DNA of 64,000 nucleotides, taken from assembly GCF_001456155.1 (NCBI RefSeq), contig NZ_CP013293.1, positions 1,674,001 to 1,738,000 of the forward strand, in the 5' to 3' direction. Source of the DNA: Chryseobacterium sp. IHB B 17019 (lineage in GTDB: Bacteria > Bacteroidota > Bacteroidia > Flavobacteriales > Weeksellaceae). Each line of letters starts with the position of its first letter. Position 1 is the stretch's first letter. The notes beneath the pieces were generated by a model. That model was not told the DNA's origin, did not search any database, and worked only from the letters and a program-made list of their open reading frames with translations. The translations under genes and the position numbers were made by a program. Below, in pieces: positions 32,302 through 40,117 of this stretch.

Positions 32302-34182
32302 TTAATCTCCAAAGTCAGAATCTTCATTGGTGATTTTCACTAGATATTCGATGCCGTCGATAGCTTTTGAAATAATTTGATTTCTAAGGATATTAGCCAT
32401 ATTTTCCCAATAAGCCCGTCCATAAAAAGAATAATTCTGCGGAATGATTTCTACCTCAACTGTTCGGATAAAACCTTCTTTCGGCCTGTTGCTGATCATG
32501 GTTCCGCGTTTTACACGGACATCTTTCAGCTCATCTTTCAAAACCATTCTACAATAATTTTTAACGTCTTCAAGAGAAATGATTTTATCCCTGGTCGTTA
32601 AAGCATATTTATAAGCCTGAATGCTGTCAGTTCCTTTTTGCTCTTCCGATCCCCCGATTGTTTCTGTTAAAAGAACAAGAGTCTGCGATTTCAACTGATT
32701 GGAAAGTTCGGTTCCGGGACGCATATGATTGGCTAATGTACAGTGAGTTACCCAAAACGATGCATACGTATGATCTGTTTTTTCGACCGGTTCCATGATC
32801 ACGTAATTCAGTTCCTGCTTGATGCTTCTTTTCGCATTATTCACTTTCTGAACCATTGATCTCATCTTGTCCGACATTTCACTTAGAAGGCCTTTTACAT
32901 TGTCCCTGTTTAATAAAGAAAATGCTGCAATTTCATCTCGCGTCAGCTCCAGCACATTGGCAATCATATCGACTGCATTTCTGTTGGTAAAACGCTCCAT
33001 TCCGCCTTTTCTTACGGTATATAATCCTTTTTTAAGATCATCACTCGGCGTAAAAGGGATTTCGGTATATCTTCTGCCGTCACCGTCCTGAACTTCATCA
33101 ACATATAAAAAATGTTCGCCTTCATCGGTCACCAAAGGGATATTATTTCCCATAATGTCCAGACTATATTCTGTTTTTTTCCATCCTCGGTTGTAAATTG
33201 GAAAAGCATTTAACACAAATGAAAAATTATCTAAAATCTCCGCCGAAAACTGTGGTGGAAATTCTAAAGTCAGCCATAAGTATCTTTTTCCTTCAATATG
33301 TTTTGTAATTTCTTCTTTATAATCTACAAAATCCAGGTTTTCGGGAAGCTTGCCGGGTTCAGAAAACAGACTGTCGGAAATTCCTGTGATTTCAATGAAT
33401 TTGTGACGGTAAATACTTTTAACGTCTTCAATTAATTTATTCTGAATCGACTGTTCACGGAACATCTGCTCATATCCGTCTGTCTGATTATTTTTAAGAT
33501 AAGTTAATCCTTCTCTTATAAACAAAGGATTTCCGTTGCTTGAAACCGTAATGTATGGTAATAATTTGTAGACAAAATCAAGGTGTTCAAAAGCAGGATT
33601 TGAGCAGTAAATGCTTATATATTTAGGAAAATTTTCGCTTTCATACTTTGAAACATTAATACCAATGGTAATCTTTCTGTAGTCTTCCGGTTTCCCTTGA
33701 AATCTTGCAATAGGGATTTTATTTAATCTTTCATCAACACTGTAACAGGTGTTCCCCACAAACATGATGGAAGTCTGAGCTTTATTGATCCTTACATTTC
33801 CAACCGGGGTAAAAGGAATGTTAATCTGTTTATCCGACTCTGATTTCACTGTGGAAGTCATCTGTTTTCTGAAGAAAAACTCTGTATGCTCCAGCAAAAT
33901 TTCTGATGATTCGTAAGGCTGTGTGAAAGCGATTGCATGGGCCGGAATGGGATGTGTATAAATTGACGGTGTTAATAATTTAGCCAGCTTTTCTAAAATC
34001 CTGGCGTTGACCGTTTGTATCTCGTTGTTTGCTTTGAAAACTTCTGTACTGAACGCATCAATCAGCAATTTTACGAATGGGTCCAAAGACTGTGGGCTTT
34101 TCAGTCCCCAAACTTTTGTCGCATTCTGAAGCATTCTCGCTTTTACGGATTCTTTGGAATATATATTCTGGTCTAAGTTCAT
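32302..34182 (-). CDS. tssF: Type VI secretion system baseplate subunit TssF (VasA)
   Basis: This 626-residue protein matches the TssF/VasA family, a structural part of the T6SS baseplate: N-terminal IYSKESVKARMLQNATKVW, then DPFVKLLIDAFSTEVFKANNEI, LAKLLTPSIYTHPIPAHAI, and a late HCTLANHMRPGTELSNQL block and TTRDKIISLEDVKNYCR. The sequence style fits the Bacteroidota (type iii) T6SS. It is cytoplasmic, at the membrane-associated baseplate. tssE lies 24 bases upstream on the same strand. No tssG, tssK, sheath, tube or ATPase gene follows; the transcript ends at the terminator at 32261-32295. Confidence 0.92.
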   Translation of the reverse strand: MNLDQNIYSKESVKARMLQNATKVWGLKSPQSLDPFVKLLIDAFSTEVFKANNEIQTVNARILEKLAKLLTPSIYTHPIPAHAIAFTQPYESSEILLEHTEFFFRKQMTSTVKSESDKQINIPFTPVGNVRINKAQTSIMFVGNTCYSVDERLNKIPIARFQGKPEDYRKITIGINVSKYESENFPKYISIYCSNPAFEHLDFVYKLLPYITVSSNGNPLFIREGLTYLKNNQTDGYEQMFREQSIQNKLIEDVKSIYRHKFIEITGISDSLFSEPGKLPENLDFVDYKEEITKHIEGKRYLWLTLEFPPQFSAEILDNFSFVLNAFPIYNRGWKKTEYSLDIMGNNIPLVTDEGEHFLYVDEVQDGDGRRYTEIPFTPSDDLKKGLYTVRKGGMERFTNRNAVDMIANVLELTRDEIAAFSLLNRDNVKGLLSEMSDKMRSMVQKVNNAKRSIKQELNYVIMEPVEKTDHTYASFWVTHCTLANHMRPGTELSNQLKSQTLVLLTETIGGSEEQKGTDSIQAYKYALTTRDKIISLEDVKNYCRMVLKDELKDVRVKRGTMISNRPKEGFIRTVEVEIIPQNYSFYGRAYWENMANILRNQIISKAIDGIEYLVKITNEDSDFGD

Positions 34183-34206
34183 AATTCTGGTTACAGTTTA
34201 CAATAT

Positions 34207-34647
34207 TTAATCAATCGACATCGGGCTCAGGAACAATTCCGTGGAAAAGCTGAAACGTTCTCCCGTTGCCTCCATTTTTGCATTAATGGCAATTTTTACT
34301 TTCTTTTTGATTTCCGTATGTTCTTTTGTGTCGTAGCTATGTTCCACAATCAGAATATGCGCATCGATCTGCGGCTGAATAATCCGGGGTTCGTATTCCT
34401 GTATCTGCTTTTTTAAGCTTTTTATAAAAACGTTTTCCCAAACGGCACTGGTAACTCCATTGTCGAATTCAAGGTTCCAAACATCGTTTCCGTAGTTTTC
34501 ATCATACCTGTTTTCGCCTTTTTTGGTGGTGATCAGCAGCATAATGTTGTGGGCAATACTTTCACCCATATCGCAGGTGTCGATACTTCCCCCTTCCGTC
34601 ATTAATGTTGATGGAACAAAAGGCATTCTGTAATTTGGTGTGTCCAT
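34207..34647 (-). CDS. tssE: Type VI secretion system baseplate subunit TssE (GPW/gp25 family)
   Basis: This 146-residue protein has the GPW/gp25 baseplate fold of phage T4 gp25 and TssE. Visible blocks: the SIAHNIMLLITTKKGENRYDENYGNDVW stretch (read as SIAHNIMLLITTKKGENR at about 30-47, then YDENYGNDVW) and RIIQPQIDAHI. The EENR-like Arg loop is represented by GENRYD. It starts the two-gene unit tssE-tssF. In complete clusters gp25 contacts TssF and the sheath; partners must be encoded elsewhere, or the pair is a relic. Confidence 0.9.
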   Translation of the reverse strand: MDTPNYRMPFVPSTLMTEGGSIDTCDMGESIAHNIMLLITTKKGENRYDENYGNDVWNLEFDNGVTSAVWENVFIKSLKKQIQEYEPRIIQPQIDAHILIVEHSYDTKEHTEIKKKVKIAINAKMEATGERFSFSTELFLSPMSID

Positions 34648-34951
34648 GATCAGCTTCTTAATTTTTTACTTCATAACTTCCGTTACCTAAAAAGAAATAC
34701 CAAATTAAGCATTTTTCACGATATAAAATGAGATAATATTTTCAATTATGATTTAAAGTTTTAATTTAAAAATTAATGTTTTTATTGGTGAAATTATAGA
34801 ACCACCCCGTCAAAAATTTCTTTGAAATTTTCGCCACGTCTCCAAAGGAGGGGAATTCTTTGCGTATAGAGAATTTTAAAAAGAAAACATCTAAGAAAAA
34901 AGGCTGACTTTCCATGGTGGCTGAGGCTCCCGAAGCCACCAATCCTACCAC

Positions 34952-35068
34952 CTAGCCCCGATTGCAGCATTTGTTTGAGCTCATTTTTTGTTTTTGGCTG
35001 CGGCGGCTTCGCCGCCGCAGCCAAAAACAAAAAATAGCGAGTGCGGAAAGCGGGATTAAGCTTCTAAA
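34952..35068 (+). ncRNA. Structured repeat element, copy C
   Basis: The ends CTAGCCCCGATTGCAGCATT and GTGCGGAAAGCGGGATTAAG with CTTCT match the family. The inner hairpin has perfect 25-bp arms (34983-35007 / 35011-35035) and a TTC loop; its variable arm part (TTGTTTTTGG/CCAAAAACAA) differs from copies A and D on both sides together. Confidence 0.6.
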
Positions 35069-35101
35069 TGAGTTATTAGTTATTAATTATCAGTTTAATA
35101 A

Positions 35102-35131
35102 AAAAGCTGTTTGATCAGTCAAACAGCTTTT
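35102..35131 (-). terminator. Permease gene terminator
   Basis: Perfect 13-bp arms AAAAGCTGTTTGA / TCAAACAGCTTTT with a TCAG loop, just past the permease stop. Confidence 0.8.
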
Positions 35132-35136
35132 GAATT

Positions 35137-36552
35137 TTATTCTTTAATTTTCTTATTCCGATTAATAAAATAATATACCGGAAGTCCGAGTAACACCATT
35201 ACGAATCCTGGCCATGTATATTGCTGCTTGTAAATTAAAAGTAAAATACAAAAACCTGCGCCTATCAATAAATAAATGATCGGGGTAATAGGATACAACC
35301 ATGTTTTATAAGGCCTTTCAAGGTTCGGCTGCTTGATTCTAAGATAAATAACTCCAAAAACAGTAATCATATAAAATAATACGATCACAAAAGAAATCAT
35401 ATCCAGAAGATTCCCGTACTGACCGCTCAGACAAAGTAAAGAAGCCCAGACTCCCTGCATCCAAAGCGCATTGGCGGGAACTTCATTTTTGTTGTTTTTT
35501 TCAGCGGACTGGAAAAACATTCCGTCTTTGGCCATCGTCTGGAAAACCCTTGCTCCGGCGAGAATGAGACCGTTATCACATCCGAAAGTAGAAACCATGA
35601 CCAATAAAGCAATAATGATCGTTCCCGCGCTTCCAAAAATATGGTGTGAAGCCGCAACCGCTACCCTGTCATTCTCTGCAAAGGCAATTGCGTCACGATC
35701 TAAAGCGTTCAGATACACATAGTTGACTGCAATATATAAAATCATAACGGCGGTAGTTCCGAAAATCATTGATTTTACAATATTTTTTTTAGGATTTTCT
35801 ACCTCTCCGGAAACGAAAGTTACGCTTTCCCAAGCCACCGAGCTGAATACAGAGCCTACCATGGCTGCAGCAATTCCACCTAAAAGAGTCATTCCGCCAA
35901 TCGGTTCCCAGCCTTCTTTTAAGAAGTTTCCAAATACATCTTTTTTAAGATTACTAAAAGAATCCATCCCAAAACTGAAGTTTTCTGCCATGTGGGAAAC
36001 ATCTACTAAAATAAATCCTACAGCAATTAACCCCAATAAGGCAATAATTTTCGATCCTGTAAAGACATTCTGTAATAATTTTCCGCTTTCTACCCCTCTT
36101 GTATTAATATAAGTAAGCAAAAGTATAATCGCAATAGCTAAAATCTGAATCCAAGTGATTTTAAATTCTCCACTTTGGATAATGGGAGCAGCATCATTAA
36201 GGGCCGGAACCAAATACGCCGTAAACTTCCCGAAAGCCATCGCAACAGCCGCAATCGTCCCGGTCTGAATCACCGTAAATAATCCCCATCCGTAAAGGAA
36301 ACCCATCTTTTTACCAAAGATTTCTTTAAGATAAGTATATTGCCCGCCCGCTTTCGGATATATTGCTGAAAGCTCTCCATAGCTGATTGCTGCTGCAACA
36401 GTCATAATTCCGGTAATGACCCAAACGACAATAAGCCAGAATCCTGAGCCCAGGTTTCGCATCATATCAGCACTCACAATGAAGATCCCGCTTCCGATCA
36501 TTGAACCCATTACCAACATAATGGCGTCCCAAAGTTTTAGTTTTTTTTGCAT
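35137..36552 (-). CDS. APC-family amino acid permease
   Basis: This 471-residue protein has about 12 membrane helices and belongs to the amino acid-polyamine-organocation family, LAT-like branch. The first helix holds the substrate-backbone motif MVMGSMIGSGIF-like GSMIGSGIFIVSADM (16-30); GELSAIYPKAGGQYTYLKE (60-78) is the family's conserved loop after TM2. NPKKNIVKSMIFGT near the middle is the typical TM6-TM7 linker. The substrate is an amino acid but cannot be specified. It is monocistronic, on the inner membrane. Confidence 0.94.
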   Translation of the reverse strand: MQKKLKLWDAIMLVMGSMIGSGIFIVSADMMRNLGSGFWLIVVWVITGIMTVAAAISYGELSAIYPKAGGQYTYLKEIFGKKMGFLYGWGLFTVIQTGTIAAVAMAFGKFTAYLVPALNDAAPIIQSGEFKITWIQILAIAIILLLTYINTRGVESGKLLQNVFTGSKIIALLGLIAVGFILVDVSHMAENFSFGMDSFSNLKKDVFGNFLKEGWEPIGGMTLLGGIAAAMVGSVFSSVAWESVTFVSGEVENPKKNIVKSMIFGTTAVMILYIAVNYVYLNALDRDAIAFAENDRVAVAASHHIFGSAGTIIIALLVMVSTFGCDNGLILAGARVFQTMAKDGMFFQSAEKNNKNEVPANALWMQGVWASLLCLSGQYGNLLDMISFVIVLFYMITVFGVIYLRIKQPNLERPYKTWLYPITPIIYLLIGAGFCILLLIYKQQYTWPGFVMVLLGLPVYYFINRNKKIKE

Positions 36553-36682
36553 AGTTGAGTATAGATGTCAAATATAAATAAATATAGCATTGAATTTAAA
36601 TTTTGTTGTGAAATTAAGAAAAGTGTATTAAATACTTAACGCTATTCTCGCAAGGTTTATTTGTAATAAATGGATTTTTATT

Positions 36683-36835
36683 TTTTGATCGCAAGGCGTT
36701 TCACTCAGCAAATGATAGCATCAAGTACATTATTTTTTATATAATGCTTATGTAAATTAAACTTAAAAATTTTCACATTTCTTAAGTTAGAGATTGTTGC
36801 TATCATTTGCTGAGTGAAACGCCCTGCGATCAAAA
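36683..36835. repeat. 38-bp inverted repeat carrying GCGTTTCACTCAGC
   Basis: Arms 36683-36720 and 36798-36835 are complementary at 37 of 38 positions with a 77-base A/T-rich spacer. The arm begins TTTTGATCGCAAGGCGTTTC and ends CAAATGATAGCA. The GCAAGGCGTTTCACTCA part is module B of the dispersed repeats at 19275 and 48578. Confidence 0.75.
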
Positions 36836-36983
36836 CTGTTTTCAAGATTAATTGAAAATTGCCTTTCGAGCATAGCATTAAAATAAATTTATTGACATAT
36901 CCATTTAAAATCATTTTAAACAACGGAAAAAATAACCTGTTTTTTATCAATTTTTTCGCAATTTATGATTCAAATTTTATTAG

Positions 36984-36991
36984 TACTTTTG
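36984..36991 (+). promoter_or_regulatory. -7 element upstream of the DUF4920 gene
   Basis: TACTTTTG matches TAnnTTTG, 15 bases before the ATG at 37007. This puts the longer frame from 36965 upstream of the transcript and favours the ATG at 37007. Confidence 0.5.
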
Positions 36992-37006
36992 AAAAAAATA
37001 TTAAAA

Positions 37007-37516
37007 ATGAAATTCAAAGTAATATTATTCGCAGCAGCTTTAGGTTTTTCTACTTTAGCTTTTGCACAGGAATCAAAAAAATTCGGACCTCCGGCTGGAA
37101 ATGCTGTTGTTGGTGACACTTATGGTGGCGGAATTGCTTCAAATGCTGAATCTAAAGCAATTTCTGTAGATAAACTAAGCAAAAAGCTTAAAAAAGAAAA
37201 CAAAAAAGTAGAAAACGTTGCCGTAAAAGGTAAAGTAACAGATGTTTGTGAGAAAAAAGGATGCTGGTTGACTATTCAGACAGAGGATAATACTCAGTTT
37301 TTTGTAAAAATGAAAGATTATGCATTCTTCGTTCCAACTGCTTTAAAAGGAAAAACTGTCGTATTAGACGGAACTGCCGAAAGAAAAGTAACTTCTGTTG
37401 ACGAGCAAAAGCATTATGCAGAAGATGCGAAAAAGCCTCAGGCTGAAATCGATGCCATCACAACTCCGAAAGAAGAAATCAGATTTGTAGCAAACGGAAT
37501 CAAAGTGGTAAACTAA
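37007..37516 (+). CDS. DUF4920 family secreted protein
   Basis: From the ATG at 37007 the protein has 169 residues with a signal peptide cleaved near LAFAQ (residues 17-21). The mature part is the DUF4920 domain: VAVKGKVTDVCEKKGCWLTI (about 76-95, with the CxKKGCW motif), FFVKMKDYAFFVPTALKGK and VVLDGTAERK, an OB-like beta barrel. The conserved Cys pair might bind a metal or redox partner; the function is not known. It is periplasmic by inference. It is convergent with an M14 peptidase gene across a terminator. Confidence 0.9.
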   Translation: MKFKVILFAAALGFSTLAFAQESKKFGPPAGNAVVGDTYGGGIASNAESKAISVDKLSKKLKKENKKVENVAVKGKVTDVCEKKGCWLTIQTEDNTQFFVKMKDYAFFVPTALKGKTVVLDGTAERKVTSVDEQKHYAEDAKKPQAEIDAITTPKEEIRFVANGIKVVN

Positions 37517-37557
37517 TTGTAAATTGATCTTACGATTAAAATCATTTATATAAAACA

Positions 37558-37580
37558 AAAGCGGAACATTGTTCCGCTTT
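37558..37580. terminator. Bidirectional terminator
   Basis: Perfect 10-bp arms AAAGCGGAAC / GTTCCGCTTT with an ATT loop between convergent DUF4920 (+) and M14 (-) genes. Confidence 0.85.
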
Positions 37581-37581
37581 T

Positions 37582-38691
37582 TTAGTCTTCTATAGTAAAA
37601 TTTACTTCTGCATCCAGTTTTGGGTATTTGTTTTCACAAACAAACTTCTTCCCGGTACAATCTATTTCCAGCCAGCCCTTGCGCTGCTTTACACTTCCAA
37701 CTTCCATTACAAAAGGCACAAAAGATATGTCATCTTTACCTTCTTCTTTTATTTCGCGGTACTGAACGGCCACATCTAAAATACACTCATGCTCCGTATT
37801 CAGTTTTACATTTCTGTAAACAATATCGTAATGTGTTTCTTTATTTTCAGGAATATCGAGATAAGTTTCCCATCCGTCAGTTTCTGAATTTAATTCACTG
37901 ATTGCCTTCAAAGCATAATAAAGCGCAACCGTATAATATTTTCTCGTTCCTTTTCTGGTGTAATCATCCACGAAATGCCCACCTTCAAATAAAATAGTCG
38001 GCATTCCGGCCTTGATAAAATTATCCCCTGTAGAAGTCGGATAAAATTCATCGGAATACCTACCGATCTGGTTCGGAATCATTTCTTTTAAATGATTGTA
38101 AACGTTGGCAATTACAGCCATACATTTCTTCCTGTTTTCAGTAACGGTACGCTCTACATTTTCCGACGGCGCCAAAAAGGAGAGTGTAGCGGGATGAACT
38201 CCGTCCGTCGTAAAGATTGTTCTCTGCTCGTGAAGATTCAGCGCGTAATCGTACTTTTTAGAAGCCGCCATACTTTTCAGGAACTTGATCTCTTTACTCG
38301 ATTCATTATGGAAATCTCTGTTCAGATCTATGTCTACAGCATTCAATCTTGTCCATCTTTCGGATCCGTCGGGGTTTAGCATGAAAATAAAATCCAGTTT
38401 TATCTTACCGAATAATTCTTTTTTGAGCTCCGGAGCTTTATCTAAAGTTATTAGCAAATCGAGCATGGCGTGTGTAGCATTCGATTCGTTTCCGTGCATC
38501 TGCGACCAGGCAAGAACATTAATGTCACCGTTTCCGACAGATAATTTATAAATAGGCTTTTCCAAATATGACTTTCCAATCTCCTGAATGTAATCGCTGA
38601 GATTTGCCTGTAAATAAGAAAATAATTTTTCAGGGGAAATATAACGGTTTGGGAAATCAGGATTGGGAAAATAAATCTGTTCAAAATTCAT
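37582..38691 (-). CDS. M14-family zinc carboxypeptidase
   Basis: From the ATG at 38691 (MNFEQIYFPNP) the protein has 369 residues. An in-frame leader to 38814 is unlikely. Zinc ligands are visible as His66 and Glu69 in MHGNESNAT and His154 in LNLHEQ; the catalytic Glu237 is in ILFEGGHF; Asn124-Arg125 in IDLNRDF bind the substrate carboxylate. The last 100 residues form an extra beta-rich domain. No signal peptide is evident, so it is probably cytoplasmic. M14 enzymes of this type may cleave cell-wall or peptide substrates; the target is unknown. Confidence 0.92.
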   Translation of the reverse strand: MNFEQIYFPNPDFPNRYISPEKLFSYLQANLSDYIQEIGKSYLEKPIYKLSVGNGDINVLAWSQMHGNESNATHAMLDLLITLDKAPELKKELFGKIKLDFIFMLNPDGSERWTRLNAVDIDLNRDFHNESSKEIKFLKSMAASKKYDYALNLHEQRTIFTTDGVHPATLSFLAPSENVERTVTENRKKCMAVIANVYNHLKEMIPNQIGRYSDEFYPTSTGDNFIKAGMPTILFEGGHFVDDYTRKGTRKYYTVALYYALKAISELNSETDGWETYLDIPENKETHYDIVYRNVKLNTEHECILDVAVQYREIKEEGKDDISFVPFVMEVGSVKQRKGWLEIDCTGKKFVCENKYPKLDAEVNFTIED

Positions 38692-39422
38692 TGTGGAATA
38701 GTTTACAAGAGTCAAATTTAACCATTTTTGAGTTAAAAATAAAATTAACATTTGTAATAAGATTAAACAATGTAAATTGACAAAAAGTCTGTGGATAAAA
38801 TTGTGGATTAACAATAATTTAATTGGTTGTAATCAATATATTTAAAATCAAATACATACGGATTTTATATAAACTATATTTTTAAGTTTACTTTAAGCTA
38901 TAAAAGTACTGTTTATCCGCATTTGGGCGTAAATACGTTAAACGCGTAAATGTGTGGAAAAACGAAATTTAATACCAATATACATTTGTGAATTGTTGAT
39001 AATTTAAAACTTTAATCATGAAATTTTAATCATTTATTTTTTCACTTTAAAAATGTAACCTAAAGCTGTAATTATTATAATAAGTAAAAATCGGTATTCA
39101 TAATTTAATGTTAAAACTACCTTATAATGGTAGATTAGAGAGAAAGTTTAACAGTGATTTATCCCATTTGATACATAATCAGGTATTTCACCTGTCTCCT
39201 ACTCTTTTTAGAAAATTTTAAGCCTAAAAACGTTGGCAATTGTTATTAATAGGAGGTTTACTTAGACAGAATAATCACAATTTAACAGTACGTCGTTTAC
39301 TTCAAGTAATAAATGAAGTAAAAAAAGATAATTATTAAATTGGGGGAAATTTGTTGAATAATTTTTTTGACAATTTCTTATAAATCATATAAATAGTTGT
39401 TTATCAATTAAATATGATGTTT

Positions 39423-39499
39423 ACATTTGTATATGTAATCATTTCGCATTTGTTTACATTTGTATTTTGCATTTGTAAATTATATTTTTACATTTGTAA
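39423..39499. promoter_or_regulatory. Cluster of five CATTTGT words, probable operator array
   Basis: [A/G]CATTTGT at 39423, 39446, 39456, 39469 and 39490. The complete form TTACA-TT-TGTAA (39488-39499) is a perfect dyad and overlaps the -7 box. This suggests autoregulation of the XRE-type gene that starts at 39521, or stacked promoters, since TACATTTG also matches TAnnTTTG. Confidence 0.55.
39466..39496 (+). promoter_or_regulatory. Promoter of the XRE-family regulator
   Basis: TTTG (39466-39469), 19-base spacer, TACATTTG (39489-39496): a full match to the Bacteroidota promoter, ending 24 bases before the ATG. Confidence 0.65.
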
Positions 39500-39520
39500 C
39501 GTGAATTTAAAACTAATTAT

Positions 39521-40066
39521 ATGGGTTTAAATGAAAGAATTTCTAAGGTTATTGAATACTCTGGATTAACTCCATCTGAATTTGCCGATGAAATTGATGT
39601 ACAGCGTTCCTCTATTTCGCATATTACTTCCGGAAGAAATAAGCCGTCGCTGGAATTTATTATTAAAATAAAAGCCCGCTTCCCCGAGATTCTTTGGGAT
39701 TGGCTCGTAACGGGCGAAGGTGAAATGTTGAAATCTGAGCTGTCGGAAACTGTCGGAGTTGAAGAGATTCCACAAACTACAGATGAGGAAAAGACAAAAC
39801 CAACTTCTCTACCAGATCTTTTTACGATGATGAATGAAGACGAAGATTTTGGAACGGAAGAAAGCGAAATTGAGGCTCCAAAAATAAGTACCCGAGAATC
39901 AGTTATACCGTCCCAAAGTACTGCTCAGGAAAAAATATCCAATTCTCAGCAATTAGAGAAAACAAATGAACAAAAAATCAAACAAGTAGTTGATAATCAA
40001 CAAAGTAAAATAAAACGCATTGTTCTTTTTTACGAAAACGGGAAATTTGAAAGTTTTGAGCCATAA
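39521..40066 (+). CDS. XRE-family helix-turn-helix regulator
   Basis: This 181-residue protein has an N-terminal XRE-type HTH (about 5-60): LNERISKVIEYSGLTPSEFA, EIDVQRSSISHITSGRNKPS, FPEILWDWLVTGEGEML. The middle (70-150) is acidic, Gln/Ser/Glu-rich and probably disordered. The C-terminus IKRIVLFYENGKFESFEP is a conserved tail in flavobacterial homologues. No peptidase or ligand domain is present, so it is not a LexA/CI-type repressor. The upstream dyad cluster suggests that it controls its own gene. Confidence 0.9.
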   Translation: MGLNERISKVIEYSGLTPSEFADEIDVQRSSISHITSGRNKPSLEFIIKIKARFPEILWDWLVTGEGEMLKSELSETVGVEEIPQTTDEEKTKPTSLPDLFTMMNEDEDFGTEESEIEAPKISTRESVIPSQSTAQEKISNSQQLEKTNEQKIKQVVDNQQSKIKRIVLFYENGKFESFEP

Positions 40067-40071
40067 AAAAG

Positions 40072-40092
40072 CCTGATCAGGAAATGATCAGG
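40072..40092. terminator. Bidirectional terminator
   Basis: CCTGATCA / TGATCAGG perfect arms with a GGAAA loop, A-run left and T-run right, between convergent XRE (+) and T9SS cargo (-) genes. Confidence 0.8.
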
Positions 40093-40117
40093 TTTAAAAT
40101 TTTAATTAAAACTAAAG

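Larger units (their letters stand above)
34648..35136. other. Gene-free 489-base stretch, mosaic of repeat modules
   Basis: After an A/T-rich tssE upstream region come ACCACCCCGTC...CGTCTCCAAAGGAGGGGAATT (34801-34858), a GGTGGCT...AGCCACC inverted repeat (34916-34940), structured element copy C (34952-35068), a GAGTTATTAGTTATTAATTA word repeat (35070-35089) and the permease terminator (35102-35131). Short ORFs here run through the repeats and are not believable. Confidence 0.7.
36553..37006. other. Gene-free 454-base stretch with a large inverted repeat
   Basis: Contains module A (TTAACGCTATTCTCGCAAGG, 36637-36656), the 38-bp inverted repeat at 36683-36835, A/T-rich sequence and the promoter of the DUF4920 gene (36984-36991). 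The 81-codon frame at 36705-36950 runs through an arm of the repeat and is not believed. Confidence 0.7.
38692..39520. other. Gene-free 829-base A/T-rich region upstream of the XRE gene
   Basis: No frame of believable length is present on either strand. Noted inside: isolated ACATTTGT words at 38748 and 38982, a CAGGT-ATTTC-ACCTG dyad (39180-39194), and a cluster of five [A/G]CATTTGT words at 39423-39497 directly upstream of the regulator. It could hold an unrecognised RNA or long regulatory leader. Confidence 0.6.

Noticed and set aside
34766..35030. Two overlapping minus-strand frames of 61 and 78 codons
   Set aside because: They lie in the repeat mosaic and their similarity to frames at 48599-48910 comes only from the shared structured element.
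35723..36112. 129-codon plus-strand frame
   Set aside because: It is antisense to the APC permease gene, with no family resemblance.
36705..36950. 81-codon minus-strand frame
   Set aside because: It crosses part of the 38-bp inverted repeat and has no recognisable domain or upstream promoter.
39423..39499. CRISPR-like array of CATTTGT words
   Set aside because: The repeat unit is only 8 bases with uneven 10-23 base spacing and no cas genes; it fits operators or promoters.
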